DNA of 64,000 bases from Erigeron canadensis (GCF_010389155.1 NC_057765.1:6758001-6822000); one strand, 5' to 3'. Counted from the stretch's first letter, positions 32,870-52,148 are shown. Numbers and translations: made by a program. Notes: generated from the letters alone by a model not told the origin.

Positions 32870-35800
32870 TAAGAAAAAAAAAAAATCAAACTAATTAAAA
32901 CTCAAAATTTCAGTCAGCCAGTCAGGTCACTTGGCTGGGCGGAGACGTTATATTTGTTACAGTATTTGTTAGTAAGATATTGAAGTATTTACTATGTAAA
33001 TAAAGTGTCACTTTTAATAGTGACTAGCATAATTCTCACCCAAGCAGGGTAGGAAACATGTCGTGTTAAATAACAAATCATTCGAAATAAGTACTTTATG
33101 GTTCATCGTTATATTTCATAACTCGGTCTTTGTTACTGTTTTAACCATTTTGTAAGTCAAACCGGATTAGTAACTACTTTATGCCTATTTATAACATTTA
33201 TTTATATATTGTCCAATAATATAGATTTATGTAACTTATTTTCAATGTTTGTCTTGATAACAAAGAATATTTACGATTGGAATACTATGATTAAACCTAA
33301 TCGATTTCCATCTATTTTATATATGTGTTCATTTTTATAGGTATATTGTGGTTCAAAACCAGCGCATCATAATTTGCATACAAGGTGTTTGATGAAACGC
33401 CATCAATATACTCACTCAGGTATGTTTCATGCTACTTGAGTGAAATGATACCATATTCAGGGGCTATTTTTAGTGTCATGTTCATATTATGATCTGACTA
33501 ACTCTTGGAAGTATTACTATCGACCTTATTAACAGGAGTATAGTTTACCAAACACAGCTAAATTAGTACATTATATAGATAGTCAATGGCATTAGAGTTA
33601 ACTTAAGAGTAAGACTATGATAGATTATTGTTAAAAAAAATACATTTTTGATTTTGTATGTAACAAGTGTTGTATATTAGAATGTTTGATTCATATACCA
33701 TAAGTATTCAACTTGTCAAGTTATTATTGTTACATGCTGCCCTTCAAATTAAGGGTTACCCGGTTACCCCACAATTTGCTGCTCGCTGTTGGCACCAAAT
33801 CAGCGTGAAAAAAAGTTAATTATGGTTTGTCTAGAAGGTCTGGGTAATGTTAATATTGCTGTAAAAATGGTTAAGGCATGTGATGCATAAATTATACTAA
33901 TTCCACCTCAGTACTTAGTTGCCAATGTTTTGTATAATTATACACCGTCTACGGTTTTTTGAAACTATCAAATTGGTAGCCATTTAATATGGGAGTTTAT
34001 TTTGGTTTTTACAGACCAATCACTGCTCCAACTTTAAATTTTGTAAGTCAATGCGTTACCATCGAATATGATGGTTTTACTTAAAATCCGTATCCGATTT
34101 AAGTATTTTCTCTGTTTCGAGGGATTTAGTTGAAGAAGACTTGGTCTCTTATTAGCAGTTGGATTTTATCTGCATATGAGTTATAATGATGACCTTTTAT
34201 ACAAGTACAAAAGGTATTATGGTTCAAAAACATTTATACCTCAACTTTCGACTTCAGTTCATCTCCTACAAAATGTTCGTCTTTTATTATTTCTCTTAAT
34301 ATTTATTATATATATATATATACACTGTATATACATGAGTTTAGATATGGAAGCTTAAATTCGATTTTGGGTTGAATTGCAATTGTCTTTTGCAGCTTGT
34401 AATGATCAGATATGAGGAAATTAGTAAAAAAGTACCATGTAAAAAGACCAAAATACCCCTCATGTGCAATGCACGTGAGGTACTTAGATTTTGGTGATAC
34501 ATATCAAACTTCAAGGATAGGCTGATTAAAGAAAAAGCACAAGTGTTAAAACTCAAATAAGACAAAAAATGACAAGGAGGATTTGTAATAGTCTCTCTTC
34601 TGTATAATCTTTGGTGTACTCCCTTCCAGTCTTTATCCACATTTGCTTATCTATTGTTAGAAAGAAATTATTAATTCAGGAAGACCTTAAAATGTGACTT
34701 ACATACTTTTGAGGTGCACTAAATTACTCTTATAAGGACATGGTTTTGTATATGCTCAGTTTTAATGTACGATTTGCCTCGTTTTTTATAATTTGCAGAT
34801 CATTAAGAAGCAACTAGTTATTTAGATGGATTCCAAAACTGTAGACATGGGTTCTGACCATGTCCTCAATATTATGAGCCAAGAGCAAGAATCTAACATT
34901 CTGGGCGCTCCTGGTCGCAGGACTATATCAGAAGTGGTGGGTTCGAGCAATGACCTTAATACCGTGACCCAGGACCCTGAAGCTACCGATGCGAATGCAA
35001 ATACTTCCATAGAGTCAACAACAAGCAAAAGAAAGCCCTGTAGAAGTCTGATCAGTGGTGAGTTTTACCTACAATTAAAACTAAAAGTTTTCTATCTAAA
35101 TCACAAGTATTTATGTGTATAAAAGTAAATTGTTCTAACTAATTATGTGCACTAAATGCATCAATGTCTCAGGTAAAAACTGCTAAAGCTAAGAGTTTTT
35201 TTTTAACTTCCCTAAAGCCAAGACTTTAGAACCAACAAATTTAAATCCCCAAACTTTTTATGCACCATATACGTGTAAATTTCTTTTTAGCCCAGTAAAA
35301 GCTTGAGATATGCCCTGATATGTAGCACTTGGTAGTTGGTACTTGAATTCAAATTAAATGAAGTGGTAATCTAACAAAAAGAATTTTTTTATTACGTGAA
35401 GAGAATAAAGAAGAGTATATGGAGATTTGTGTTCCATTGTATGAAGCAGCAATTACTGGTGATTGGGAAGCTGCAAAGGTCATCCTTGACAGACGTCCAG
35501 AGTTGGTACGGTTTGCTATCACTCCAAATGGTGACACAACACTTCATATTGCAGTAAGAGCTGAAGCTACTAAGCAGGGTGAATTTTTTATGGAAAATCT
35601 ATTGAAAATGATGGAAATTGAGGACTTGGAAATTGGAAATGAAGTTGGCGACCCGGCTTATATGATTGCAGCTATAAAAGGAAAGGTTCATATGTTTGAG
35701 GTAATAGTGAATAAGCACAAAGACCTATTGAGCAAATTCCCTAAAAGCACGTTGGTAGCACTGGATATGAGTGCTGCAAATGGAAATCATGACATGACGT

Positions 35801-36987
35801 TGCATTTCTATAATGTTCTTGAGAAGACGCCCCTTTCGTTTTGGGGAGAGGAAAGATGGTGTATTTTTTTCTTAAATTGCATTCATGGTGATTTGTTTGG
35901 TACGGAATTTTTTCCATATACTCTTCAACATTTACTCCTATTTTTATTGATTCAAGAAATCAAAACTAGATATGAGTAGTATATTTTCAACATTAAACTT
36001 TATGTTTTGTCATAAGATATACTAGTTTCATTTCCTTTTGCTAATTCTTCTTTATTGTCACTTTATTTTCACTCGATCCCCCTAAATTACTGATTGTCAG
36101 ATATTGCATTGCAAGTCTTGGAGGACCACCCGATTATTGGTACTAGTTTCAAGACTTGTTTTGATTCACTAGATGTTTTGGCTAGGAGGCCAGATACAAT
36201 TAATAGAGCAGAAACTGATGTATATGTGATTTGGAGCATCGCCAATTCAAGTAAGCATAGCTACTAATCACATATGTGTATATGTATATTTGTGTGTGTC
36301 GTCTCTGTATATATATATATATATATCCTCATATACTCACACAAACATATATACGAATACCATATTATTCAAACTTGCACTATCTTTATCTGAACCTGCA
36401 ATTTGGTAACTTAGTTACTCAGTATTCTTTTGTTTCTTGTCCTTTAGTTCTGCCTTTCTTTCATGTGAAGAAAAACTCTCCTGAAATGGAAAATCAAGCT
36501 TTGAAATTAGTACAGAGCCTTTTGAAATTGTTTCCCGTAAACAAGAGAGAAGTTCAAGAAATGGGTATGAATCCTCGTGTACTGTTGTTTACTGCTGCGG
36601 AAATGGGCAACACCAGATTTGTCATAGAGCTTCTTAGAATGTTTCCCACAACCATACACGAGAGAAAGGATGGTGGCATAAGTATATTTCACATTGCTGT
36701 TATGCGCCGTAACAAAGACATATACAATCTATTGTATGAAACGGGTTCACAAAATAGTCGAATAGCTAGGTGGTTTGATAATAAGCATAACAATATTCTT
36801 CATTTAGTCGCAATGACCTCAAACGATAAAACACAACATCAGACACCGTCTGGAGCATCTCTACTGATGCAACGAGAGTTATTGTGGTATAAGGTACGTA
36901 TGCACCCCCAAACTTTAATCTGTCTTTTTAATGTTGCTAGAAAAGAGGAATTGATCATCCAAGTGCCCTAGACTTCTTAATTCTACC

Positions 36988-37042
<55 letters not shown>

Positions 37043-38400
37043 TGTATATCTAAATATATATAATATCGTTCCTAGTATTTTGTTCAAAAAGAGCATTAAT
37101 AAACCAATCTGTTTTGTTGTTGCTTTGGAAGAACACAAATCAATTATATTTCAGAAATGAAACTCAATGCATTGGCAACATGGGCAACAATTGATGTCAC
37201 GTCTTTGTCTTTCAGCTCGATTGTAACTGAAATCAAAAGTCGTAAAATTAGTTGGACGACTTGGATTTGTACCCCTTCTTTTTATTATAATTAGCTTGGA
37301 GACTTGGAGGACCTGTATCTTTCTGCTTAATTAATATTAAGTAAACATTCTTAACAAAGTTAACTATAATGCTTTACTGTTGACTATAATGCTAAATAAG
37401 TAAACATTCTTAACAAAGTTAACTATAATGCTTTACTGTTGACTACAAAAATTATTGTTGACTACAAATTTTGTCCTGTAGGAGGTAGAGAAGATAGTAC
37501 CACCTGCGTACAGAAATGCAAGGAACGATGATGGTAAAACGCCCTATGAGTTATTCTCAGAGAATAACAAAGAGTTGGTTTCCAAAGGTTTGAAATGGAC
37601 AAAAGATTGCATGGTGGTTGCCACCCTTATAATCACCGTAGCATTTGCAGTTGCTTTCACAGTTCCTGGTGGCTACAACCAAGAGACTGGGATTCCTATC
37701 TTCTATCATAAAGCTGGTTTCCTGGTTTTCATAATAGCAGATGCATTTTCCTTATTTACTTCATCAACTTCACTCCTAGTGTTCTTGTCTATCCTCACAT
37801 CTCCTTATGGTCAACGTGATTTTTTGTGCGCAATGCCTGTAAAGCTGATGATAGGTCTAGTGTCGCTATTTATGTCTGTAGTTGCTATGATGGTCACCTT
37901 TGCTGCCAGCTTCTTTGTGATTTATAAAAACACATACAAATGGCTACCAATCCTTATCAGTATATCTGCAGCTACACCGGTCATCATATTTGCTGTATTA
38001 CAATATCCTTTTGTGATGGATATGTATCGTTCCATTTTTGATTCTAGGTATCTGTTTAATACTGGGAGACGTGTACTTTACAACAAAAACAATAGGTTGT
38101 AAATGTTCATTCTTTAGCTAGACAAGTGAAGTTATTGTTAGTATCCACTTGGATTATGTATCTGTTTAATAAAGATCAATGCATATCTATGATTCGGTTG
38201 CTACAGGTGTAGTTTACCTATTCTTAGGTGTGTTCAATTCATTGCATGATCTACTATTTTACCTTGTTTGTATATCTTTGCATCTCTTTTTCAGAGTTCT
38301 CATCAGTAAAATCTGCTTTGCTTTGCTTTTATTAAGATAGCCAGCTGGTCACATATCACTGTCATCGTTAACTAGAAGAAAAATCCTCATTACGTATCAG
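32870..38400 (+). repeat. Tandem duplication unit 2 (ANK-PGG gene 2)
   Basis: Counterpart of unit 1. The upstream part (32870-34825) is colinear with 14520-14616 plus 23132-27571 after removing five insertions. It serves as the empty-site reference. Relative to unit 1 it lacks about 290 bp of intron 4 (matching about 31240-31530) and has a small duplication there instead (37335-37440). Confidence 0.85.
34826..38102 (+). CDS. Ankyrin-repeat protein with PGG domain, copy 2 (five exons, 648 aa)
   Basis: Exons 34826-35057, 35402-35899, 36101-36250, 36448-36893 and 37482-38102 (1947 nt), with the same lengths and phases as copy 1. Domains are the same: polar N-terminus, ankyrin repeats, GKTPYELF linker, and a PGG domain with four membrane segments (VAFTVPGGY; then FLVFIIADAFSLF, LMIGLVSLFMSVV, LPILISISAATPVIIF). 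No stop or frameshift, so it looks functional. By hand alignment exons 1-4 differ from copy 1 at about 23 of 442 residues, but exon 5 at about 28 of 206. The second half of the product therefore diverges more. Membrane location is inferred from the PGG domain. Confidence 0.88.
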
Positions 38401-38427
38401 ATTGACTTAATTTAGAGGGAACCCGAT

Positions 38428-40080
38428 GTGGACTCGATGGCACCTTTTATTTATACTTTAGCTATAGAGGGATTGCATGTGGCTATTGAAGATGTGAAAG
38501 AAGCAGACTATATTCGTGGTATCCAGGTTAGTATCATTTCTTTATCCCATTTGTTTTATCCAGACGACGTGTTATTCATGAGAGAATGGTCACAGGAAAA
38601 TTTAACTAATGTAGGCTTTCTCTTGTGTTCATTCAGCATCAGGTTTGAGAATTGACTTTCAAAAGTCTAAAATTTTCGGCATTGGGGTTCAGGATGCTGA
38701 TATTGAGCACTTTGTTTGCGTGGCCCGTTGTGGTAGAGAGGCATTTCCTTTTACTTATCTGGGTATTCCCATCTTGGAAACCAATTATCAACAAGTTCAC
38801 CAAACGCTTATCTAAATGGAAGGCAAGCCTTCTTTCTATTGGAGGACTCTTTCTTCTTGTATGGTTGGTGCTTGGCTCTATAGGCATCTATTACATGTCT
38901 TTATTTCACATGCCTGTTAAGGTTAAAAAGAGGTTAGGATCCTTACATGGTAACTTCTTTTGGGGTCGTAATAAGGATGATAAGAAGTCATCAGATTAAG
39001 TGAAAGTGTCAAACATTGTTATTATGGCTAGTAAACATTGTGGAGAAACTAGAATAGGTTCTCTTGATGCTCTCAACTTATTGCTTAATTGGAGATGGTG
39101 ATCTACAAATTAAATTATCCTGATTCTTTATGAGTTAAAGTCTTAGATAATGTTTACAAGCCTAGATCTGTTTGGTCTTGGTACCGCTCTTGGTAAATCT
39201 GGAATATGGTACAAATTGACGTATGAACTAAACCTGTCGAATACTATCCCTTTCCATGTGCTTTCCATTAAGACTAGTTATGGTAAAAGCTGCTTTTTGG
39301 ATATGGTTTGGCCAAGTATCCTTGCAGGCTCTCGCTATCCACAGTTATATAGGGTGGTATCTTGGTTGTTTTCATACTGATTGGCGAAGTCCCGTTAGGG
39401 GGTTGCTGGAAAAGCAAATCGTTTGCCCTAATGGATGGGTCTAAGGACACCATTCCAGGAGATAAAGAAGACCAATGGCAATGGTCGATGGCAGCAATGG
39501 ACGGGTTTTCACTTAAAGGGATTCGAATGATTATTGATGATAGCTATCTACATGATAATATTGTCGTTATTAGGTGGAATAAAAAATGTCCCTCGGAAGG
39601 GTTAAGATTCACATTTGGAGGGTGCTACTCGATTATTCCTACCAGGTGAAACCTCTCTAGAAAAGGAATTGATATCCAATCTTTGCTTTGTTCTTTGATA
39701 TCCAATCTTTGCTTTGTGCTTTGTTCTATCATGTATTTCGACTGCCAACAATTGGTTTCAAAGTGGTTGGAGCTGCCTTCTCTTGCGCCTTCTACACTAG
39801 AAGATGTTTTTAAGCACATTTGATGGCATGCACATTATATTGGGCATTGACAGTACAGATTTTTACACCTTGTGGGCATTATAGACGTATCGAAACGAGC
39901 CCATGTTTTTTGCTGGGGCAACAGAGTAGAACAGCCCTTTTTGATTTCATTGTTTATCCATATTTCCGTTGTGGTAGTCAGAAAGACCACATTTCCAAAG
40001 CAGCCAAGCAGGCCACCACCATTTGACAATAAGGCGTATATTTCTATTGTTAAACTTAGTGACGTATATGAATCTAAATC
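38428..40080 (+). pseudogene. Degenerate L1-type LINE reverse transcriptase (3' half)
   Basis: Fragments in changing frames show the RT catalytic region (LFYPDDVLFM, where the usual xADD has become PDD), then RIDFQKSKIFGIGV, FPFTYLGIP, FTKRLSKWKASLLSIGG and the SLHGNFFWG segment typical of plant L1 elements. Sequence from about 39000 to 40080 would correspond to the zinc-binding C-terminal region but is barely readable. Many stops and frameshifts: long dead. It begins right after the homology of ANK unit 2 ends. Confidence 0.75.
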
Positions 40081-40294
40081 GTTAAACTTAACTTGACAAC
40101 GAAAACTTGGTGCGAGCCACCCGAGAAGCAAGCTATTACAGCAAGTGGCTGGAGCAGTATGGAGCCGAGGAGCAAGGCAATAGATAAAATAGAAGAAAGG
40201 GTCAGGCTCCCGGTGGAGCAGAGGATACGGTTAGGATAAAGAACTTGAAACACGGAGCCCAAGTTTTCGGAATTCAAATGGTGCGACATAATTT

Positions 40295-40586
40295 TGACAT
40301 GTCCGCGCGATGCGGCAGTGGCGATGGCGATAGGAGTGTGGACGTGTGGTTATTAATGTAAAACTAATTGATGTAAAGGAAATAGTGTAGTTATTTTAAG
40401 GGTTGAGAGGTATATTGTAAATAATTTCATTAATCGTATTATAGGTTTATTAAGTGGAGATATTCAAATTAGTGAATAAAGGTGATGAGTAGTTTGGATA
40501 GATCAAGTTCTTATTTGAGAAAATGAGAGACGTTAAATGCTTTATGAGGTAATATAAATATAGATTAATAGATAGATAGATATAGA
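40295..40586 (-). mobile_element. Short Helitron-like element, copy 1 of an adjacent pair
   Basis: Minus strand: A|TCTATATCTATCTATC at 40586, and a hairpin CCGCATCGCGCGGACATG near 40300. The 3' CTRR is not clear. Related in sequence and orientation to 40690-41039, and to remnants at 17722-18030 and 43270-43465. Confidence 0.5.
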
Positions 40587-40689
40587 TAAGCACATAACCG
40601 TCATTTCTCCTTTTTGCAACAACTCGAGGTTGAAAATCGATAGCTGGTTGGAGGGCACATTTCAAGGTAAACCATCATTTTTGATGACG

Positions 40690-41039
40690 AGTCATATGTC
40701 CGCACAATGCGGCGATGATGGCGGTAGAGGCGAGGGATGATGGCGGCGGTGGCGACGGTGGTTTCGAAAGCGGTGGCGGATGCGGTGACGGGTGGTAGGG
40801 GTGTCAATGATGGTGAATGTTAAAGTAATTGATGTTAAATGTGGTAATGTAGTTATTTTAACGGTTAGGGGTTTGTATTGTAAATTATTTCATTAAGGGT
40901 ATTATAGGTATATTATGTAGAGATGTTTAAATTAGTGAATAAAGAAAATTGGTATTTTGGGTAATTCAAAGTTGTAGTTTGAGAAAGGAGAGGGGGTTGA
41001 TGCTCTATACAGTAGAAAAGATAAAGATATAGATATAGA
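40690..41039 (-). mobile_element. Short Helitron-like element, copy 2 of an adjacent pair
   Basis: Minus strand: A|TCTATATCTATATC at 41039, and a hairpin CCGCATTGTGCGGACATA near 40695. The 3' half has an imperfect GGCGGTGGCGACGGTGG minisatellite (40725-40800). The interior aligns with 40295-40586 (TTATTTTAA..GGTTAG, ATTATAGGTATATTA). Confidence 0.5.
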
Positions 41040-41062
41040 TTGACGTGAACTTTATCGTCAAA

Positions 41063-41276
41063 CTAAGGGGGTGTTTGGTATTGCGTTTACAAAACAATCT
41101 ACTTTTTCAAAATATATTATGCGTTTTGAAAAAGCATGCTGGTACATGCTTCTCCAAACTGCGTTTTCATAGCTAATAATCACTTTTTCGTACAAACACT
41201 TTTTTAGATTATTTGCGTTTTATAAACGTAATAATCAGATAATCATTTTATAACACAATCCTAAACACCCTCTTAG
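41063..41276. mobile_element. MITE-like element (214 bp)
   Basis: The ends CTAAGGGGGTGTTTGG and CCTAAACACCCTCTTAG form an imperfect 16-bp inverted repeat around a hairpin-rich interior with repeated GCGTTTT. No convincing target duplication, so the superfamily is open. Confidence 0.5.
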
Positions 41277-42382
41277 TGACTTATATGAACTCCATCATTA
41301 AACTAATTAGATTATGAATAGGGGATCCTTGGATGTGAAGGGTTTTGGTTTTTTTATCTTAAAAAAAAAGCCCGAAAAACAATACCTTATGGAAGAAGCG
41401 ATCAAAAAAATCCCCATCCCCTAATTATTGAAATTATCCAAATTATCTCATAACGTAAACTCATTAGATGTTAATAAGTGAGTCCGAAGTTGAGACGGGT
41501 TAAGAAATATATAAATGTCAATAGAAATGGTTTGGTTACCTTCTCATATTTTTATTTTTATTTTTTTGTCAAAAAAATAAAAAGAATTGGAGTTGGTAGT
41601 GCAATGACATGTTTTTCTGTGTATCGCATAAATTGCATAAAACCTATCGCATTTGCTATAAATTGGAGTAATACTACTACTTAGCACATTTCACGCCTAT
41701 AGGCTTCTATTTCTTCTTTGCCGATTTGGCAATCAAACTCAAGTTTTGCCTTGATTGATACGACACAACATGTCAATTACACAACACATTGGGGTTGGTA
41801 CAAAAACATTATTTCATCTTGTTCCTTGAGCAATTGACTGAACTCGCATGTTGAATAACCGATGAGAGACATAGTCGATCATCCCTTTCAATTCCTTTCC
41901 TTATCCTTAGAACATAAATAACCTAGCTATCATCATGTATATTGGACCCAAGAGGGGCTAATCCCTCCTCGAAAAAAATTTTCTTTTAAGTTTTTAAATT
42001 TTGTCTTTTTTTGTATATGTTGTATGTGAAATTTTTTAATTTTGTCCCCCTTACTTTTTTTTTCTTTCTAGTCCTGTCTTTGTTGAGAAAGACTCGGTTG
42101 TCAGGTGAATCAGGTCGGGCCATTTACAGGCAGGTCTAGTTCGAGTCTCGGGTTCAAATTTCATCCCTATTCTTGATGGTGATGAATTTAGATGATGAGA
42201 GATTGTTGTTAAAGGTACATCGTGAATTATAGGTGACAGTGAATTTTGTTTAAAAAAGTGAGTGATATATGTGTCTAAATGACATTGAAATCGGAGAGAA
42301 AAGTATGTAGCAAAATGACATTTTGCGAAGTTTTTTTCTATCAAGAAACTGAAATCTCAGCTAATATATAGTTTATAATACA
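41277..42382. other. Intergenic DNA, no gene seen
   Basis: AT-rich and low-complexity (several poly-T runs near 41545-41560 and 42045-42065). Short ORFs have no recognisable product. Confidence 0.5.
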
Positions 42383-43269
42383 CTAGCTAATCAACTCGGG
42401 TTCAGCCCGGGCTGCATAATTAAAAAGTTAAAACCAAAAAATATATAGACTTATGTATGTAATTTAAGATAATTCGATGTATGTCTGATTCAACCATATT
42501 TGCTTCTTTGGCTTGCTGGGAGAGGACTTAGGAGAGTTCTTGCACATACCGCTCGTAATTCTTGGATCCCTGCTTGGTGGTATGCACATGGACATGTTTA
42601 TTACATTTGTAAGTTGATGTTTAATAGGTTTGAATGCCTCTTTTCTATGTATTGTCCATTTTACACTAAAGTGTGTTATCTCTGCTATTCTTCTCTAATT
42701 GTAATGTAGTCAGACGATACTCCACCGACATGTATGGTTACTAAATATTTTGCACTCTCTATCTTTTGCCTCTTTTTGGTCGGAGATCCTTCTGAAAGTA
42801 GCCTCTCTACATTCGTGTCGGGGTAAGGCTGTCTACATTGACTCCCTCAAACCCGGCTTTTGCCGGATTGGAAACCCTTGTTGTTATTGTTGTTGTTTGT
42901 AATTTGTTGTCGATACATTATAATTTTTGATATGGAGATAGCAATATATTTGTAAAGATAAACATTAATATATAAAACCGATTTGGTGATAAAAAAGTAA
43001 AAATAACTACATAGATGAATGTTAGATATAGAATTAAAAATAAAGAGCTTGAATACAATCGATTATTTTTCATATTAATTTTTTAATAAATAATGTTAAA
43101 AAAATATGTAAAAAAATATAACATAGGACCTAATATTAAAAAAAAATAGTTTTTTGAAAATAAAGAAAAATCAATAATGACATCATAAATTTGTAGAAAA
43201 TAGCTTAAGAGAAAATATTGGCATTCCACCTAGGAAAAAAATTCTAGAAATAATTTTGTTTTATATAGA
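42383..43269 (-). mobile_element. Helitron (887 bp) with canonical ends
   Basis: Minus strand: host A|TCTATATAAAACAAAATT at 43269, and a 6-bp stem hairpin (CCCGGG/CTCGGG, about 42396-42412) followed by GATTAGCTAG|T at 42383. TC..CTAG ends in an A/T target. No helicase. It contains a (TTG)n-tailed retroposon end (42700-42900). Confidence 0.68.
42700..42900 (+). mobile_element. 3' end of a (TTG)n-tailed retroposon, copy 2
   Basis: It aligns with 14195-14393: GGTCGGAGATCCTTCTGAAA, CTCTCTACATTC.., GGTAAGGCTGTCTACATTG, then a TTG-rich tail at 42877-42898. It lies within the Helitron, either inserted into it or carried by it. Confidence 0.58.
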
Positions 43270-43465
43270 TAAGTATTTACTCTCTTCATAATATATCGAT
43301 AAAATCATTTACAACATACATTTCTCCATCTTTATAAATTTTACACCAATTACTTTCATGAATAAATAATAACCAAATGGTTACTGGCACAAACGCCGAT
43401 ACCACTATCACCATCACTATCACCATTGCCCGCACCGTCACACTGCCGCATCATGCGGATGTTAG
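43270..43465 (+). mobile_element. Remnant of a Helitron-like element
   Basis: A CCATCACTATCACCATTG repeat stretch leads into a hairpin GCCGCATCATGCGGATGTTAG. It resembles the 3' half of the 40295-41039 pair on the opposite strand; the 5' end is not identified. Confidence 0.35.
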
Positions 43466-44160
43466 AATTAGGGGTGAGTACGGTTCGGTTTGGGTCGGTT
43501 TATGATTAAAACCGAAAACCAAACCGTTATATTCTTGTTTTTGAAAACTAAAACTATTGAGTTTTCAGTTTTTTCGGTTTCGGTCTGTTTTGGTTTGATT
43601 TTGGTAATTTTTTTAACTACTTGTAGTTTTGGCCAACTTGAACTTGAAAAATTTATAAGTTCATATCATATGATTACACCATAATTTCAACAAGTTTTCC
43701 AAACAATATTAGTAACAATAAGATTACAATTATGAAAACAAATCTATCAAAATAAGTTGTACAAACTTTAAATAATGATTTCAAACAAATTTTATATATA
43801 ACCCGCGTTGTTTAATTATACAATTGTTAAACCAAATCATTATTGTTATGTATTTTCACCTAAAAGATATTATTTTATACACTTAAAAATGCAAATATAT
43901 TAACATATATACCGAAAATTAGTAATAAAATGATATAAATATAAAATAAAGTATACAACATATATTTTTGGTTTTGTTCGGCTTTTGTGGTTCGATTTTT
44001 CATTAGAAACTAAAACCGAACCATAAATTTCAGCTTTTAGAAAAACTAATACCAAAAACCGTTGATTTTTTAGTTTTCGGTTTTTTCTGTTCGAACTTTT
44101 TAATTTTAATTTTCATGATTTTTTTGTTTTTCAGTTTGGTTTTTAGAATTAAAATAAACG
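43466..44160. repeat. GGTTTCGGTTTT-rich interspersed repeat, possibly a hAT remnant
   Basis: It begins TTAGGGGTGAGTACGGTTCGGTTTGGG and both flanks are full of AACCGAAAACC/GGTTTTCGGTTT, oriented inversely around an AT-rich centre. The left end resembles hAT-type repeats starting with AGGGGTGAGCA. A matching right terminus is missing, so the class is uncertain. Confidence 0.4.
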
Positions 44161-44317
44161 TATACTTTTTGACATTTTTCTGAAATTCGGCGAATACGTG
44201 CTCCCCAAGTGCTTTGTCTAATACAAAATTCCCAATCCCACTCCCACCCCCTCAAATCCACCCTAAAAAACACACACACTCCCTTTCTCTCTCTCTTTTA
44301 AGCCGCCATTTTCCCCA

Positions 44318-44326
44318 AAACCCTAA
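44318..44326 (+). promoter_or_regulatory. telo-box (AAACCCTAA) in the lysyl-tRNA synthetase leader/promoter
   Basis: It lies 54 bp upstream of the ATG and just downstream of a CT-rich tract (44280-44299). Telo-boxes are common in promoters of plant translation-machinery genes. Confidence 0.5.
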
Positions 44327-44379
44327 AATAACCGCCATTATATCCAATTCCTTCTTCTTCTTCTTCTGCTACTCCTTCA

Positions 44380-50881
<6,502 letters not shown>

Positions 50882-52148
50882 TATGATATCTTCAGTTTTG
50901 CGTTCACAAGGTGATCAGGGTCCAAGTTTTGCTCAATACGGTTCATGTTGGATATTGCTTTGCTTCGACAGTCTTGTGAGACTGTCAAAATCTGTGATCA
51001 ATAGTTTAGTACTAAAAGTTGAAATGTTACTATCTGATGTGCTACAGCATATTTCCAAATTGAAATTACAATATTTTTTATTTGATACTGCAGCTGTTAT
51101 GCAAAGAATGAAATTTCTAGGCCTGCTGAAGTACTTTTGTCATCTATTGAATTTAGTGTTTGTCGTTTGTCTCAACCCAAAGATTGGGGCATGATGCGAA
51201 CCATTATCAGTAGTGATCGGTTCAATCCATGTTCGAATTAGAAGATCTCTATTGATATGATAATGAACAATATAGAATGAATGTGATATGTATCATTCAT
51301 TCTCACTCGGCCTAATCTGAATGACCCAAACTCTTTACTGTAGTAGTGTAGTTTGAAAGAGCCCGAACTTTGGGTTTGGTATTAGTTCAAGTGTTCAACT
51401 AGTCAAGCTATTGAAAATAGTAATATAATAAATGGGTTTCTTTGACGAATTAAATACATTGAACTGCTTTGTGTTTTTTAATAGTTTCCTGCTCATACAC
51501 GATACTTGTATTATGTTGATGGCTCTGCACATTGTGCTAGAAATAGAGCATAAACAATTTAAGTCTATATCAGCAAATTATAATATCCTTGTGGTTTGTT
51601 TGATCAATGCCTGCTTGTAGCGTGACCAATGTGGAATAGTTACAACTACAAGTAGACCGAAAAGAAGTGATTGAAACTGAAAATCAACTTTTTTTACTCT
51701 ATATCAACAAGTCTACTCTGAGTGTCCTGATCAAGCCAATGTCAAAAGTTTAAATTTCATTGTTAATGTTATGATGAGTATTTAGATGTACACAGCCTGA
51801 GTATCCTGTTTTACTCTATATCAACACATCTACTCCAAGTGTTAAGAAAGGTATTGCACGGGTTTGTCATTTGACTTGCAAAATATGTAAGCTAGATCGG
51901 TATATTTTAGTTGGAAAAAGAGATTTCCTTGAACCTTTTCATGTACCCTTGAAATAGTAAAAATATGACGAAATTGATTAAAAAGGAAGAAGAGATTCTA
52001 TATTTCCTATAAGGGAAAACTAAATTCATCAGGCGTGAAATTTGTAACACGAGACAACAAAATAACTACCTTGAAAATTTAGGTATTATATTTGAGTACT
52101 CTTTTGTCAAATTAACAACAAAAAATATACATTCTCACATGGTTTTTG
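50882..52148. other. Convergent 3' flanks of the LysRS and NFU genes
   Basis: No gene is recognised. It contains the 3'UTRs of both genes. Small ORFs at 50883-51194 and 51432-51620 have no conserved look. Confidence 0.55.

Noticed and set aside
38428..38655. Separate small gene next to ANK copy 2
   Set aside because: It contains the LINE RT catalytic region (YPDD), and the following frames continue L1 motifs.
43466..44160. Possible telomere- or centromere-like GGTTTCGG repeat array
   Set aside because: The motif is irregular, inverted around an AT-rich centre and starts like a hAT-type interspersed repeat; no tandem period.
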